The notes below the pieces were generated by a model. The model searched no databases. It was not told the DNA's origin and saw nothing but the letters and a program-made list of their open reading frames with translations. This document shows positions 17,594 through 26,930 of a DNA stretch of 64,000 bases, in pieces. Where the stretch lies: positions 4,702,501-4,766,500 of the forward strand of contig NZ_CP017886.1 in the NCBI RefSeq assembly GCF_001874645.1, written 5' to 3'. Numbering within the stretch: position 1 is the first letter of the stretch; the number at the start of each line of letters is the position of its first letter. A program made the translations under genes and the position numbers. The stretch is from Pseudomonas frederiksbergensis. GTDB lineage: Bacteria > Pseudomonadota > Gammaproteobacteria > Pseudomonadales > Pseudomonadaceae.

Positions 17594-17740
17594 GTAACCC
17601 GGCACCTGAGTTATCGAAGAACGAAAAATCTCAGAGCGGTCCAGATACTGCTCGGCCACACCAAACTCGAGAGTATCGTCAGATACCTTGGCATCGAAGT
17701 GGATGACGCGCTTGTGATGGCTGAACAAACTGAGGTTTAA
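17594..17740 (+). pseudogene. 3' remnant of a tyrosine-recombinase integrase
   Basis: Reads HLSYRRTKNLRAVQILLGH, TKLESIVRYLGIEVDDALVM and ends EQTEV-stop. This is the C-terminal catalytic end of a common site-specific integrase (LLGH box and the nucleophile in RYLG). No start or upstream domain is left. A sign that another island once stood here. Confidence 0.8.
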
Positions 17741-18119
17741 ATGGGGGGCAGCGACCGGCTGGCTAAGCCTCCGTCGCTTTCGGCCAAATACGGTCCTCCG
17801 GGACTTGAAACTACACATTTAATTTCACATATCTGTTCGACTCTTTCTCAGTGTTTATGCGGCATCCAAGCCAGCATCCACCCTCACGCCGAATCATAAC
17901 CTTCACATTTCTTTTCACATCCTATCGCTGGCTCGTAAGGGAAAAATTCGCTACCAGGGGGCACGTAAGCCGCGACCCTGAACAGCTCGTCCTATAGCCG
18001 AAATCAGATTGTGCAATCTACGGTTTTCGGCCAGAAGCCGTCAGTGAATATCATCCATCCACGCATAACAAATCACGAGCATAATGAAGCGTTTCCAACG
18101 ATGCAGCGTGAGTCGGATC
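17741..18119. other. Intergenic decayed DNA
   Basis: No gene seen. It holds GGCTAAGCCTCCGTCGCTTT, a low-complexity stretch often found after this integrase type, and an imperfect inverted repeat CCGAAA/TTTCGG near 18000-18032. Confidence 0.35.
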
Positions 18120-18309
18120 ATGAGCGAAACCCAAAGCTGGACAGTCACGTGCCAAGACACCGCGGATGAAACTGGTGACGTCATAGTCGACTTGCCACCA
18201 GAACTACTTGTGAAGTTTGGGCTTAGGCCTTGGTGACGAGCTGACCATCGAGGTGATTGATGGCGCGATAGTCCTGAAGCCAAAGGGCAGTGCATTTCCC
18301 ACATCCTGA
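18120..18309 (+). pseudogene. AbrB/SpoVT-type antitoxin, frameshifted (copy 1)
   Basis: Begins MSETQSWTVTCQDTAD and GDVIVDLPPELLVKFGL, then a one-base shift leads to LGDELTIEVIDGAIVLKPKG. The two frames together give a complete short AbrB-like swapped-hairpin domain. A second, more diverged copy is at 41900-42088 on the other strand. No toxin partner is recognisable nearby. Confidence 0.75.
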
Positions 18310-18637
18310 ACCCTCGCCAGCACGCGTCATCTAATCTTCAAGCTGCCTTACGCAAAGCTGTGTGCTGACCGGTTGAATCCACAGTCGGATGCAGTCACTA
18401 GTATCTGTACTGCTGACTGTCGCCTTTGGTCTGTCTGCATCCAGATGTTATCGAGCCTTTATAAGATCCGAGTCCTCCATCCACTATGGACAGCCCGGCT
18501 CACTCAAAGAATTGCCGAGGATGAAAGCCTCTACGTCTCTGCTATCTTTCGGCATCGAACGGGCTGTTGGCGACCAGGTACCGCAAAAGCACGAGCCGGT
18601 AAGCTATAAACTCGCGCAGTGATCTTCTGGATAAAAT
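18310..18637. other. No supported gene
   Basis: A 77-codon frame (18389-18622) begins with a hydrophobic signal-like stretch (MQSLVSVLLTVAFGLSAS), but the rest resembles nothing I know and the ribosome site is poor. Left unannotated. Confidence 0.3.
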
Positions 18638-19114
18638 ATGACATCCACCCAAGCAATGCTCTCAAGGCGCAAAGCGTTCGTTGGCTTGAAAGCCTGCCTC
18701 CATATCATTCAGAAATGGCGAGCCACTCCCAGCCAAGCTTGTCGGATTGTGCGCATCTCTTCCCACACCTATCGGCGAGTGCTTAGCGGTAACGGTGACT
18801 CGGTGCGACTCAACGTAGACCAGTTGTATCGCGTGAGCATGGTGCTGAACATACATGCCGCGCTGAAGATGACCTTCAACAACCCTCTCAACGTTCATCA
18901 GTTCCCTTCACTTAACAACCACAACGATTTCTTCAATGGTCGGACCCCGTTGGAGATAATGGCTCAGGGAGATTTCATTTCATTGTACGAAACCTGTCGA
19001 CGTATCCAGTCACTGCCGCTGATTGGCTTTCGTGATCTTGATATCGACATGCAGTCATATTTTTCCACTAACGACACCGTGAGTGAGCCGTTCTCAGCTG
19101 AGCATCTCACCTAG
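18638..19114 (+). CDS. Xre-family antitoxin-like DNA-binding protein
   Basis: 158 residues. The helix-turn-helix lies near residues 25-65 (ATPSQACRIVRISSHTYRRV, then LNVDQLYRVSMVLNIHAAL). It is followed by a short C-terminal toxin-binding-like segment (FFNGRTPLEIMAQGDFISL), typical of Xre/MbcA/ParS antitoxins. No RES toxin follows. The stop overlaps the end of the convergent KfrA copy 2 by 4 bases. A regulator of the neighbouring recombinase/KfrA genes is an alternative role. Confidence 0.7.
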   Translation: MTSTQAMLSRRKAFVGLKACLHIIQKWRATPSQACRIVRISSHTYRRVLSGNGDSVRLNVDQLYRVSMVLNIHAALKMTFNNPLNVHQFPSLNNHNDFFNGRTPLEIMAQGDFISLYETCRRIQSLPLIGFRDLDIDMQSYFSTNDTVSEPFSAEHLT

Positions 19115-20061
19115 GCGGAGGGGGTCAACTGGCGCAGGAGCGTTTGCAGCGTCTCAATTTGACGCGCCTGTTCCCTCAACTGCCGCCGATCCTCACGGTG
19201 CTGCAGCAGGTACGGTTTGACCCGCTCACGTAAGACGACATGCTCGGTCATCAATTGTTGCAGCTGCGCGTTCAACCTGTCGTGGGCGTGCTGACTGTCG
19301 TGTAGGGTCTTGGCTTGTTCACGCAAGTCCATGTGCTGTGTTCGGTGTTCGTTGAGCAACCGTTCGTGCTCGCGGTACACATGGACTAATTCTTCCTGTT
19401 TGGCCAGTTGCGCGTTCTGCAGGGACCGCAGTTCCTTGCGTAACTGATCGGTTTGCTCGTCGTGCCGACGTAGCTCCTGCCCGCGCTGTGTCAGTTGTTC
19501 CTGTCGATAGTGCTCGAGTCCCTCCCGAGCATGTTGATGTTTGTCCTCCAGTGATTGCACCTGATTGGCGCGTTCTTCAAGTATTTGTTGCTGGCCTGCC
19601 ACTAACTGTCGCAGTCGCTGGCGTTCACCCTCACTGTCTTGTAACTGCTCTCGCAGTTGCCGTTCGCACTGACGCTGTTCCTCCAGTTGGTTCGTCAGGT
19701 GGGCGATCGTTGCCAGTGATTGTTCAAGGCGTTCGCGTAGCTGTGCGCGCTCTTGCGTATAGCTGGCCTGCTGCCGGTCGATTTGTTCCTGCTCTTTGGC
19801 CACGGCTTCCTGCGCCTGCTGAGTCAGGCGCTCGGCTAGACTGTTTACCAGTGTGAGCAGTTCCTTATTGACGGTCGGAGGCGGCGCGTGGTTGGCAGCA
19901 TCGGTGCCATTGAGTTCTTTCAGGTACCGTTGAATTGTGCTCTTCGAACCCGTGTTGCCCAGCTCCACCCGCACCAGGTCGATGCTGGGATGAAGACCGC
20001 GGGCCAACAGGGCGTCACGCGCAGCGTGCACCAGGGCTTTATTGATACCGCCACGGGCCAT
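19111..20061 (-). CDS. KfrA-like DNA-binding coiled-coil protein (copy 2)
   Basis: 316 residues. The N-terminal domain (MARGGINKALVHAARDALLA, ELGNTGSKSTIQRYLKELNG) is clearly paralogous to the 15231 gene. The long Q/E/R-rich coiled coil differs more. It is divergent from the tyrosine recombinase gene with about 135 bases between start codons. That gap contains an AGGAGCTCCT palindrome and GATATGCAGTATGGCGCATA, related to the repeated site at 21139. This arrangement suggests KfrA controls the recombinase. Confidence 0.88.
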   Translation of the reverse strand: MARGGINKALVHAARDALLARGLHPSIDLVRVELGNTGSKSTIQRYLKELNGTDAANHAPPPTVNKELLTLVNSLAERLTQQAQEAVAKEQEQIDRQQASYTQERAQLRERLEQSLATIAHLTNQLEEQRQCERQLREQLQDSEGERQRLRQLVAGQQQILEERANQVQSLEDKHQHAREGLEHYRQEQLTQRGQELRRHDEQTDQLRKELRSLQNAQLAKQEELVHVYREHERLLNEHRTQHMDLREQAKTLHDSQHAHDRLNAQLQQLMTEHVVLRERVKPYLLQHREDRRQLREQARQIETLQTLLRQLTPSA

Positions 20062-20196
20062 GTCAGGAGCTCCTGTAGGATTCCCGGTTGATATGCAGTA
20101 TGGCGCATACCGGTTGACTTGCCTGATCTCCAGCCGTCATCGAGATGGCGTCCAGGGTTGGTCAGGTGCAGGCCCACGGTGCAGGAGAGCAAGCGT

Positions 20197-21126
20197 ATGA
20201 CCACGGCGGCAGAGCGTTATTTGCAAGCCGCGCGCCGGGAAAGCACGATACGACGCTACCGGCAAGCCTTGGCACATTACGAGGCCGGCTGGGGCGGTTT
20301 TCTCCCGGCGTCCAGTGAAAGCATCGTGCGTTACCTGGCCGAGCACGCGGAGTCCCTGTCCATCAGCACCTTGCGCGGCCACCTGGCCGCCCTGGCGCGC
20401 TGGCATCAAAGTCACGGCTTTGTCGACCCAACCAAGGCGCCGCAGGTGCGTGATGTGTTGCGCGGCATCCAAGCCTTGCACCCCCGGCAAGTCCGGCAGG
20501 CCGAGCCGTTGCAGTTACGGGAATTGGAGCAGTGCGTGACGGCTCTGCAGCTTGAGGCCGCGTCATCGCAGATGAACGTGCGCCTCCGCGCCGGCCGTGA
20601 TCGGGCCTTGCTGTTGCTGGGCTTCTGGCGGGCTTTTCGCAGTGACGATTTGTGCCGCCTGCGGATTGAAACCAATCAGCTGGTGCCGGGCGAAGGCTTG
20701 AGTTTGTTTCTGTCCAGCAGCAAATCCGACCGTGATCATCAGGGAGGCACCGTCAGCGTGCCGGCCTTGCAGCGCCTGTGTCCGGTGCAAGCCTACGAGG
20801 AGTGGTTGACCCTTAGTCAGTTGCAGCAGGGGCCGGTGTTTTGTGGCATCGACCGCTGGGGCCACCTCGCCCCAACCGCCATGCACCCGTACAGCGTGTC
20901 GCGGGTGTTGCAACGGGCGCTAACTCGCGCTGGAGTGGTGGGCGAGCGCTATAGCGGCCATTCGTTACGCCGCGGCTTTGCCACCTGGGCCAGCCGCAAC
21001 CAATGGAGCCCGAAAGCCTTGATGGACTATGTCGGCTGGCGCGACGTGCACACCGCCATGCGTTACGTGGACGCCGACGCACCGTTTGGCGACTGGCGGC
21101 GTAGTGCCTCAACTGAGTCAAAATGA
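20197..21126 (+). CDS. Tyrosine recombinase (site-specific integrase)
   Basis: 309 residues from ATG 20197, chosen for the ribosome site CAGGAGAG 8 bases upstream. An N-terminal SAM-like core-binding domain (residues 1-100) precedes the catalytic domain with R148 (FWRAFRSDDLCRLR), H255-R258 (YSGHSLRRGFATWA), W281 (VGWRDV) and the nucleophile Y290 (AMRYVD). The family is XerC/D-like and short. It may resolve or excise a part of the island, or belong to an older island now inside the Tn7-like element. A candidate binding site follows the stop. Confidence 0.9.
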   Translation: MTTAAERYLQAARRESTIRRYRQALAHYEAGWGGFLPASSESIVRYLAEHAESLSISTLRGHLAALARWHQSHGFVDPTKAPQVRDVLRGIQALHPRQVRQAEPLQLRELEQCVTALQLEAASSQMNVRLRAGRDRALLLLGFWRAFRSDDLCRLRIETNQLVPGEGLSLFLSSSKSDRDHQGGTVSVPALQRLCPVQAYEEWLTLSQLQQGPVFCGIDRWGHLAPTAMHPYSVSRVLQRALTRAGVVGERYSGHSLRRGFATWASRNQWSPKALMDYVGWRDVHTAMRYVDADAPFGDWRRSASTESK

Positions 21127-21138
21127 CTGCGCGGCAAT

Positions 21139-21189
21139 CGATTTCGTACTGAGATACGCACTATGCCATTACAGCTGTACAGCATGACC
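21139..21189 (+). promoter_or_regulatory. Candidate KfrA/recombinase site, copy 2
   Basis: Resembles 16201-16247: CGATTTCGTACTGAGATACG, then ATTACAG. It lies 12 bases after the recombinase stop, the usual place of an attachment or regulatory site. Confidence 0.4.
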
Positions 21190-21437
21190 ATTGATCGGTT
21201 TGGTTGGCGATTCAACAGGTTTGAGAAGACAAGATTCTCAAACCTGATCCACGTTTGCGGACTGAAATGCGTGATGTGCGGTACGCCAAAGGAAAAGCGG
21301 GGCGATTTGCAGTCTTTTAACGCTAGCGATTGAAGCGTAGCCAATGATCCGCGCGCTGCGTGGCAGGGCAGAAAGCAGACGTTCATTCTTTCTATGCTGT
21401 CTAGTATTATTGACGTAAAGTGCATTTTGGCTAATTT

Positions 21438-21818
21438 ATGTCTAGGAAAATAGACGCTATGCGATTTCGTATTCAAACGGATCAAGTTCTTGCCAGCACC
21501 GTCGGGGAACGCCTGCAAACGCTGCGGTTGAAGAAGAACATCAGCCTTGAATCGGTGGCCGAGAATGCGGCGATCAGCCGTCAGACGTTGCACCTCTTGC
21601 TCAATCAGGGCAAAGGCACCTTGATTAACCTGATTGCGGTTTTGCGCGCACTCGGCGAGTTGGAGCGCCTGAGTTCGCTGATGGAAGACGTCAGGCCCAG
21701 TCCGATACAAATCATACGTATGGAAGGCAAGAAGCGTCGGCGCGCATCAGGTAGCCGAAGTGGGGAGGGTAAGTCCAAGGGGGCTCTCTCGAGCGCAGGC
21801 AAAAACAGTGATTGGTGA
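21438..21818 (+). CDS. XRE/HTH_3-family transcriptional regulator
   Basis: 126 residues. The helix-turn-helix lies near residues 23-60 (VGERLQTLRLKKNISLESVA, AISRQTLHLLLNQGKGTLIN), followed by VLRALGELERLSSLM and a basic disordered tail (KKRRRASGSRSGEGK). The architecture resembles stand-alone HipB-like regulators that carry a lysine/arginine tail. No partner toxin follows. The preceding 300 bases (21190-21437) are AT-rich and likely hold its promoter. Confidence 0.75.
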   Translation: MSRKIDAMRFRIQTDQVLASTVGERLQTLRLKKNISLESVAENAAISRQTLHLLLNQGKGTLINLIAVLRALGELERLSSLMEDVRPSPIQIIRMEGKKRRRASGSRSGEGKSKGALSSAGKNSDW

Positions 21819-21898
21819 TTGCCTCATTCTTTAAGACCAATGAGGCCGGTTCAGCACCATTCAGGGGGCAACATTCGTAACCCACCTTGAGCACCGTG

Positions 21899-21994
21899 AT
21901 GAAAGGTAAGAAAGTCAAAACGACCAGGTGGCAACTCGCTGAGCAGTTCAAGGCCGAGGCTCAGCATCTGTTGAGGGCGCGCTCGGCTGGTTGA
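21899..21994 (+). pseudogene. Small MKG-type protein, truncated copy
   Basis: 31 codons: MKGKKVKTTRWQLAEQF and KAEAQHLLRARSAG, then TGA. Near-identical to the first half of the 16693 gene including its upstream bases (CACC-TGAGCACCGTG), so it is a duplicated copy that lost its second half. Confidence 0.75.
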
Positions 21995-22480
21995 AGTGCT
22001 GCACGAAGCGGCTTCCAGCTGGAAACGAGGCTTCGTATCCCCCCGTGACGCTTCTGAGCAGGACATCCACGAGTTCATCACGGCGGGCTTCTCCGACGCG
22101 AGTGTCGAGACACGCTGCAACCTGGGTGCGCCCAACCACCAGATCATTTCGCTTACTATCCTGCCACTCAGTTGGCTCGGGGTTAGCGTCTGAGTGTGAG
22201 CGTTTGTTCCGTCATGTGCACATCATCGCCTTGGGACATGCTTGCTCAAAGGAGAAGCCCACGACTTTTCGGTGTATCTGCGACAGTTGCCGATTCAGTT
22301 TTACAGTCAGCAGCAAATCAGTGAGTTAACCGGTGTGCATGGCGGCGGCAGCCTGCTAACGATGATCGATGAGGCTTGCTCGGCGCAACTGCAAGGGCTC
22401 AGAGTCAAGAGGACACGTTGCGCGCGGAGATTCAGCATTGAGTCGACTATGGACAGCTGTCGGCATTGCACCCGATAAGA
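21995..22480 (+). pseudogene. Decayed MbcA/ParS-type antitoxin copy
   Basis: Pieces in shifting frames match the 17062 protein: DASEQDIHEFITAGFSDASV, then CNLGAPNHQIISL and FRHVHIIAL. With 21899 it forms a degenerate duplicate of the 16.7-17.5 kb module. Confidence 0.75.
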
Positions 22481-23184
22481 TGAACGCGAACTCCCTGGTC
22501 TTTCGGATGGCTTGTGCTGCTGAGCGCATGCAAATTGGATTGGTCGAGAGCATTTCCTGGGCTGCGTTCAGCCGAGGAAAGTATTTGAAGACGCAAACTA
22601 GAATGCCATTGCCAACCCGTTCTTAATCCTGGTCAACGTCGAAATAACATTTCTCAATGTGGAAAACGGTCGAAAACCTTGTGTCGGGTCGAGTCCGTAA
22701 ATTGGGAAAAAATCCATGCTTCCATGGCGTAAAGCAAAAATCCTCCCAGCGTGTTTCCATTTGTTGGGCTGCGAGCTGGGATTGCTCGAGTTGACCTGAG
22801 CGAGTTGCGTGATCTCGTTGGCCGTGACCCAGTCGTTACTTTTAAGGAGGGCTCGGGTTTTGCCTGAAGGCAGCGGCTCAGGGCAATTTTACTCGATAAC
22901 TTAGCGTCCTTAAATGAAGCCCTTTGTAAACGACGGCACGGGACTACAGAGGAATCCGGACATAATTTCTAGAAAACACCGCACAAGCTGACCCCAAGGC
23001 AGAAACTGAGTACGAGAATGATGACGGATAGGAGGGCTGAGCACGTGCGCTGTTGACTTTCAATCAAGTGTGCTCTCGTCGCAACCAGAACCTTCGCAAT
23101 AACTGGGTTTTTTACTCGAGCTTTACACTAGAACCGATGGTAGGATTGAGGCAGCCGACACCTAATAAGCTAGTGGTCAATGAT
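22481..23184. other. No supported gene
   Basis: About 700 bases with only fragmentary frames. A stretch reading NSLVFRMACAAERMQIGLV (about 22495-22550) looks protein-like and may be part of an older gene, but has no start or family match. Confidence 0.35.
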
Positions 23185-24210
23185 ATGCTGACTGATCGAC
23201 ATCGATGTACAAATGAAATATCTTTTGCCTTTGCAAGTTATACCGCTCAGGTTCAACTGTTGGCAAAAGAGACTTACACCGATAGCGCAAAGGCGGCTGA
23301 AGATGCGTTGATTGAAATTGTAAATATCGCCTATTGTTGCAATTTTGAAAATTTAAACGCGGTCAAAAAAAATCACCCAGGAATTGATTGGCGAGAGCCT
23401 CGCTATGGCACTGGGTTGCAGGTGAGTGTTACAGATACCGCATCTAAGAGAAAGGAGAGCGTTAATGCGGTGATACGTAACAAAATAAAAACTTCCAAAG
23501 CTATTTGGTTTTTAACGCTAACAACAGATAGATATGGTAACTCTGGGGAGTATGCGGGGTATAGTATGCAGGTAATAACGATGAATGACCTTCTGCGGCA
23601 GGTTTGCTCATTGCCAGACGAACTTTTTTTCAAGGCCGTTAAAAAGATAAAAGAAAAGCTCGGGCCTTGGTTTTTGGGTAAAAAAGATGATGTTCTAATT
23701 CCAAGCTACAAACTGTCGCCTGCTCCTCATCACGATTTCATTAACTATCATGGTCTTTGGGAGCATTTAGAGTCCAAAGAAGAAGTGCCGTCCGCCGTAC
23801 ATGAGCAGCTTAAAGGTTTTTTGGAGAGCCTTTGTAATCTCCCTGGCCCAGTCAGATCTGTTATAGCGAAAATCGTATTGTACTCTCCAACCCCCAATGG
23901 CATTCTTAAGCCATTGGAAATTGATAAAATTGAGTTTTATTTGCACCTTGATGAAAGTGAGCAGGAGTTGTTAGAAGGGGTGTTGAATGTAATTGAACGT
24001 AAAGGTCATGGCTGTGTAGTGGAGAAAAATCACGAATTAGCTGATGATGGACTAACTATTAGCTATGACTTGAATATAAGTCTCAATTGGCGCGTCTTTG
24101 AGCCAGATATGAATATTTATTCCGCTCTTAAAATTTATTACCTGGATGTCTTTACAAAGCTAGAGCTGTACACCGCTTTCGAGCAGGCCGACTTTAGTCA
24201 ACTGAAATAA
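23185..24210 (+). CDS. SMEK-domain-like protein (putative nuclease-related defence gene)
   Basis: 341 residues from ATG 23185. Residues about 8-90 follow the SMEK-type pattern: EISFAFASYTAQVQLL, ALIEIVNIAYCCNFENLN, then NHPGIDW and TGLQVSVTDTASKRKE. D68 and the Q-V-S at 79-81 sit where PD-(D/E)XK-like folds keep their D and (E/Q)xK, but the lysine is missing, so catalysis is doubtful. The remaining about 250 residues are unknown. The AT-rich composition, unlike the chromosome, indicates transfer. I put the start here because such proteins begin a few residues before this helix. A TTG at 23053 and ATG at 23137 are alternatives. Confidence 0.6.
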   Translation: MLTDRHRCTNEISFAFASYTAQVQLLAKETYTDSAKAAEDALIEIVNIAYCCNFENLNAVKKNHPGIDWREPRYGTGLQVSVTDTASKRKESVNAVIRNKIKTSKAIWFLTLTTDRYGNSGEYAGYSMQVITMNDLLRQVCSLPDELFFKAVKKIKEKLGPWFLGKKDDVLIPSYKLSPAPHHDFINYHGLWEHLESKEEVPSAVHEQLKGFLESLCNLPGPVRSVIAKIVLYSPTPNGILKPLEIDKIEFYLHLDESEQELLEGVLNVIERKGHGCVVEKNHELADDGLTISYDLNISLNWRVFEPDMNIYSALKIYYLDVFTKLELYTAFEQADFSQLK

Positions 24211-24645
24211 GATCATCATGAGCGCGTACCCGCTGAATCGATCTTTTCAAGTCAATTCTGGCTGTAATACCTACCAGAGGTCCCGGCGCTGATATCCCAT
24301 ATGGGTCAATTCATCACGACGCAGTACGGCCGTTTTTCGTAAGATGCTTTCGTTTGTTCAAGTGTCGGTGCGTTTATCACTAAGACAGCTGTCGATTGAG
24401 CCGGCGTTCTTTCTGTCTTGCTTATGGGAATACATAGTTGCAATCCACTTGACTACCTGTTTGCGGGCGACGTGACCAGCATTTGCATTCGAGATGACCG
24501 TCGATTGTTTGGAATATGACCAACACGTTTCGTAGTCGTTGGCCATAGCAGGGTACTGCGCTGATAAACGCCAGAGCTGTACAGAAATTCAGGCTGCGAC
24601 GGGCTTTGGCGGGATTCAAAGGTTTTCATCCTGAGCATGCTACCG
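24211..24645. other. No supported gene
   Basis: About 435 bases between convergent genes. Frames on the minus strand (for example IATMYSHKQDRKNAG) look protein-like but are short and overlap each other in different frames. Likely a relic. Confidence 0.35.
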
Positions 24646-25737
24646 CTAGTTCAAGAACGTACACTCCGCTGCTCGTTCTTCAACGGTTGGGAGCCCTAGC
24701 GGTGACGTCTTGCGTGCTCTCAACGCCCTCCAAGCGTTGGAAAGTCTCTGAAGGAGACCGGGGCGTTCTATAGGGGTAAGTAGTGCTTCCCGAACAGCGC
24801 GCCATGTCTCTCGTTTCATACGAATTCCACCGTTGATGCTCCAGGAGCCGTTGGGGTTGGTGCGCGGGTCGGCAAAGAGTGGTCGCAGGTATTGCAGCAA
24901 AAATCCTGGAACCCAAGGGAAATCGCGCGCTCCGCCGTGAAGGTAGAAGTTGCTCCAACGATAAATTTTCCACACATCGTGCAAGTTAACGTTAAATTCA
25001 ATATTCTTTTGATGGGTCTGTACGGCCTCAAATAGCTTGCTTAGGTCGATCGGAATGAGCTCATCAGGCTTTTCGGGGTTAACGTAGCTAGACACGCAGA
25101 ATGCACCGCGTAAACGAAGCTCAATGGCAGTGCGTAGTACAGCTACAGGTGTATACGGCGCACGATCAGCGTGGGTCATTCCAGAATATGTTCCATAGAT
25201 AATCTGCTCCGTACCCTTGTAAACCTCGAAAGGAGTTTCGCGCTTGCGCCGCCAAGCTGAAAAGTACCCTTCAACCTCCGTTACGTTGTGCGCGGCATCC
25301 TCCAATAGAATCAACGCATATCCCATCATTTCATGCAGTGCGCGGTGTAAGGTGTGTACTACGGCATCTGTCGCAAATACTGACGGTGCCTGTGAGAAGG
25401 CATCAATGCTGTCGCAATAGCGGGTCGCCTCCTTGTCGAGCATGGTGAGCTGCGCTCTGTAGTAAGAGGGTTCAATTAATTTATTTACTCTGTCTGCGAC
25501 TGAAACCATCAACCCTTGACGCACTGCATCGGCATCAGTCATAGGAGTAAGTTTTGGTCGTGGAGGCGCAACCGGTGCATTGGGATGGTGTTTTCGGGTC
25601 AGAATTGCACCGCCGAGTTCATTCCAAAGCCATGGAAGGGCATCGTTTCGAACCCAATCCTTTAAACTAATCAAGTTGGTGGAGTTGCAGGTTTCGAGCT
25701 GATGCAGTTTCTGAGAATAATCGTTGTGATTCATCAA
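24646..25737 (-). CDS. Unknown protein with HEPN-like R-x6-H motif
   Basis: 363 residues, not recognised by name. It is mainly helical. Conserved-looking parts are RTAIELRLRGAFCVSSYV (about 202-219) and YRWSNFYLHGGARDFPW (about 259-275), in which R260 and H267 give the R-x(4-6)-H spacing of HEPN ribonucleases, followed by the common GG turn. That fits an RNA-cutting abortive-infection effector, but this is inference from one motif. The next gene on the same strand lies 81 bases upstream and could be its partner. Confidence 0.55.
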   Translation of the reverse strand: MMNHNDYSQKLHQLETCNSTNLISLKDWVRNDALPWLWNELGGAILTRKHHPNAPVAPPRPKLTPMTDADAVRQGLMVSVADRVNKLIEPSYYRAQLTMLDKEATRYCDSIDAFSQAPSVFATDAVVHTLHRALHEMMGYALILLEDAAHNVTEVEGYFSAWRRKRETPFEVYKGTEQIIYGTYSGMTHADRAPYTPVAVLRTAIELRLRGAFCVSSYVNPEKPDELIPIDLSKLFEAVQTHQKNIEFNVNLHDVWKIYRWSNFYLHGGARDFPWVPGFLLQYLRPLFADPRTNPNGSWSINGGIRMKRETWRAVREALLTPIERPGLLQRLSNAWRALRARKTSPLGLPTVEERAAECTFLN

Positions 25738-25818
25738 GTAGCCCTGTAATTCTTCTACATATTAGGTTCCGGCGTGCCGTCGTCGAACTCGCGGGGAACG
25801 TATTCTAGTTTTGCCGCT

Positions 25819-26637
25819 TCAACGGCCGTTTCTAAGGCGACGAAGAAAGGTGCGCGCGGTGATGATTCCAAGATGCAGTCGAAATGTACTGTGATCTTCA
25901 TCCGAGAGACCGGGATGCGATCCATCCGTATGCAGCATCTTGAACAAACCGTTCAAATAGTTCTTTCCATCACCAGTCCATTCGTTCCTGCTGATCGACA
26001 GGAATCCACGCTCCGTGAGCCAGGCTCGACGGTTTTCGCTGGTAGGCAGCTCGGCGGTTTTTTGTGGATCAATATGCGAAGCAATGTCGCTGAGCAAGCC
26101 CTCTAAGAAGGTACGAATTTGACTGTTCGCGGCGGCCCAGTCGCCGCGTGCGTGCGCGTCGATTGCTTGGTCTAGATGTCCCAACGGCACGAGAAATCCG
26201 AACTGCTTCAGCAGTTGGTGAACCTCGTCGTCGGCCGCAGGAAGATCTACTTCTCCAGGCAACGCAGCACGCAGTAATGGCTTTCGGGTGTCATCGCTCC
26301 AGGAAACAACGTAGCCGTCAAGCGCTAACCCTCGCAGCAATCGTTCCTGCCCGGGATTCGCATACTGCGGCAGTATCACTCCAACCGCCTCGCGTACCGC
26401 CGCTTCGGCCAAAGTCACAGCCCCGTCCAAGGTGCTGACGATCTGCGTTGCGCGTTGATTGACGGCCCGCGCCAGCAGCGCACACTTGGCGGCAACGCTC
26501 TTTGTCGGTCCTTGGGGAATTTCGTCGTCAAGCCCCAGCCGCACCGCGAGTTGATCGAACTTTGCCTGCGTCAACATTTCCCCGAGGAATTCGATCGCTG
26601 CGACAATGGTAGGGCGGGTAAATGGATGGAGCTTCAT
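25819..26637 (-). CDS. Unknown protein, abortive-infection/HEPN-like C-terminus
   Basis: 272 residues. The N-terminal half is helical (FTRPTIVAAIEFLGEMLTQA). The C-terminal half has ARGDWAAANSQIRTFLEGLL followed by KMLHTDGSHPGLSDEDHSTF and RLHLGIITARTFLRRL, a layout I associate with Abi/HEPN C-terminal domains. I cannot name a family. It is upstream of the 24646 gene on the same strand, so the two may form an operon. The 293 bases to the next gene (26638-26930) should hold divergent promoters and show no gene. Confidence 0.55.
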   Translation of the reverse strand: MKLHPFTRPTIVAAIEFLGEMLTQAKFDQLAVRLGLDDEIPQGPTKSVAAKCALLARAVNQRATQIVSTLDGAVTLAEAAVREAVGVILPQYANPGQERLLRGLALDGYVVSWSDDTRKPLLRAALPGEVDLPAADDEVHQLLKQFGFLVPLGHLDQAIDAHARGDWAAANSQIRTFLEGLLSDIASHIDPQKTAELPTSENRRAWLTERGFLSISRNEWTGDGKNYLNGLFKMLHTDGSHPGLSDEDHSTFRLHLGIITARTFLRRLRNGR

Positions 26638-26930
26638 TTCTGTCTGCTTCCTTTTTTGTTTTGGTTGCCCTGAGGCGACCAGCGAAACGCGCAGGAGTCA
26701 TCTCGTGTGTCGCTGACGTCAGCCACCGCAGCTCTGAGGCAGGCCGCTGCAGGCGCGCCGGGTGAGCCTTTGAGTGGGTCGAGCGGCGGTAGCGTGCCGG
26801 TTTTGCTCGGCTTCAAGGTATGTGGGGACCAATAGCTTGCACAGCTGGGTGGATGCATTTTGCTATCATTTCTGGGATGCTGTGGAGCCGCATTGGCAAT
26901 TTCTCGTAATCATGGACGGTGTTGGCTGTT

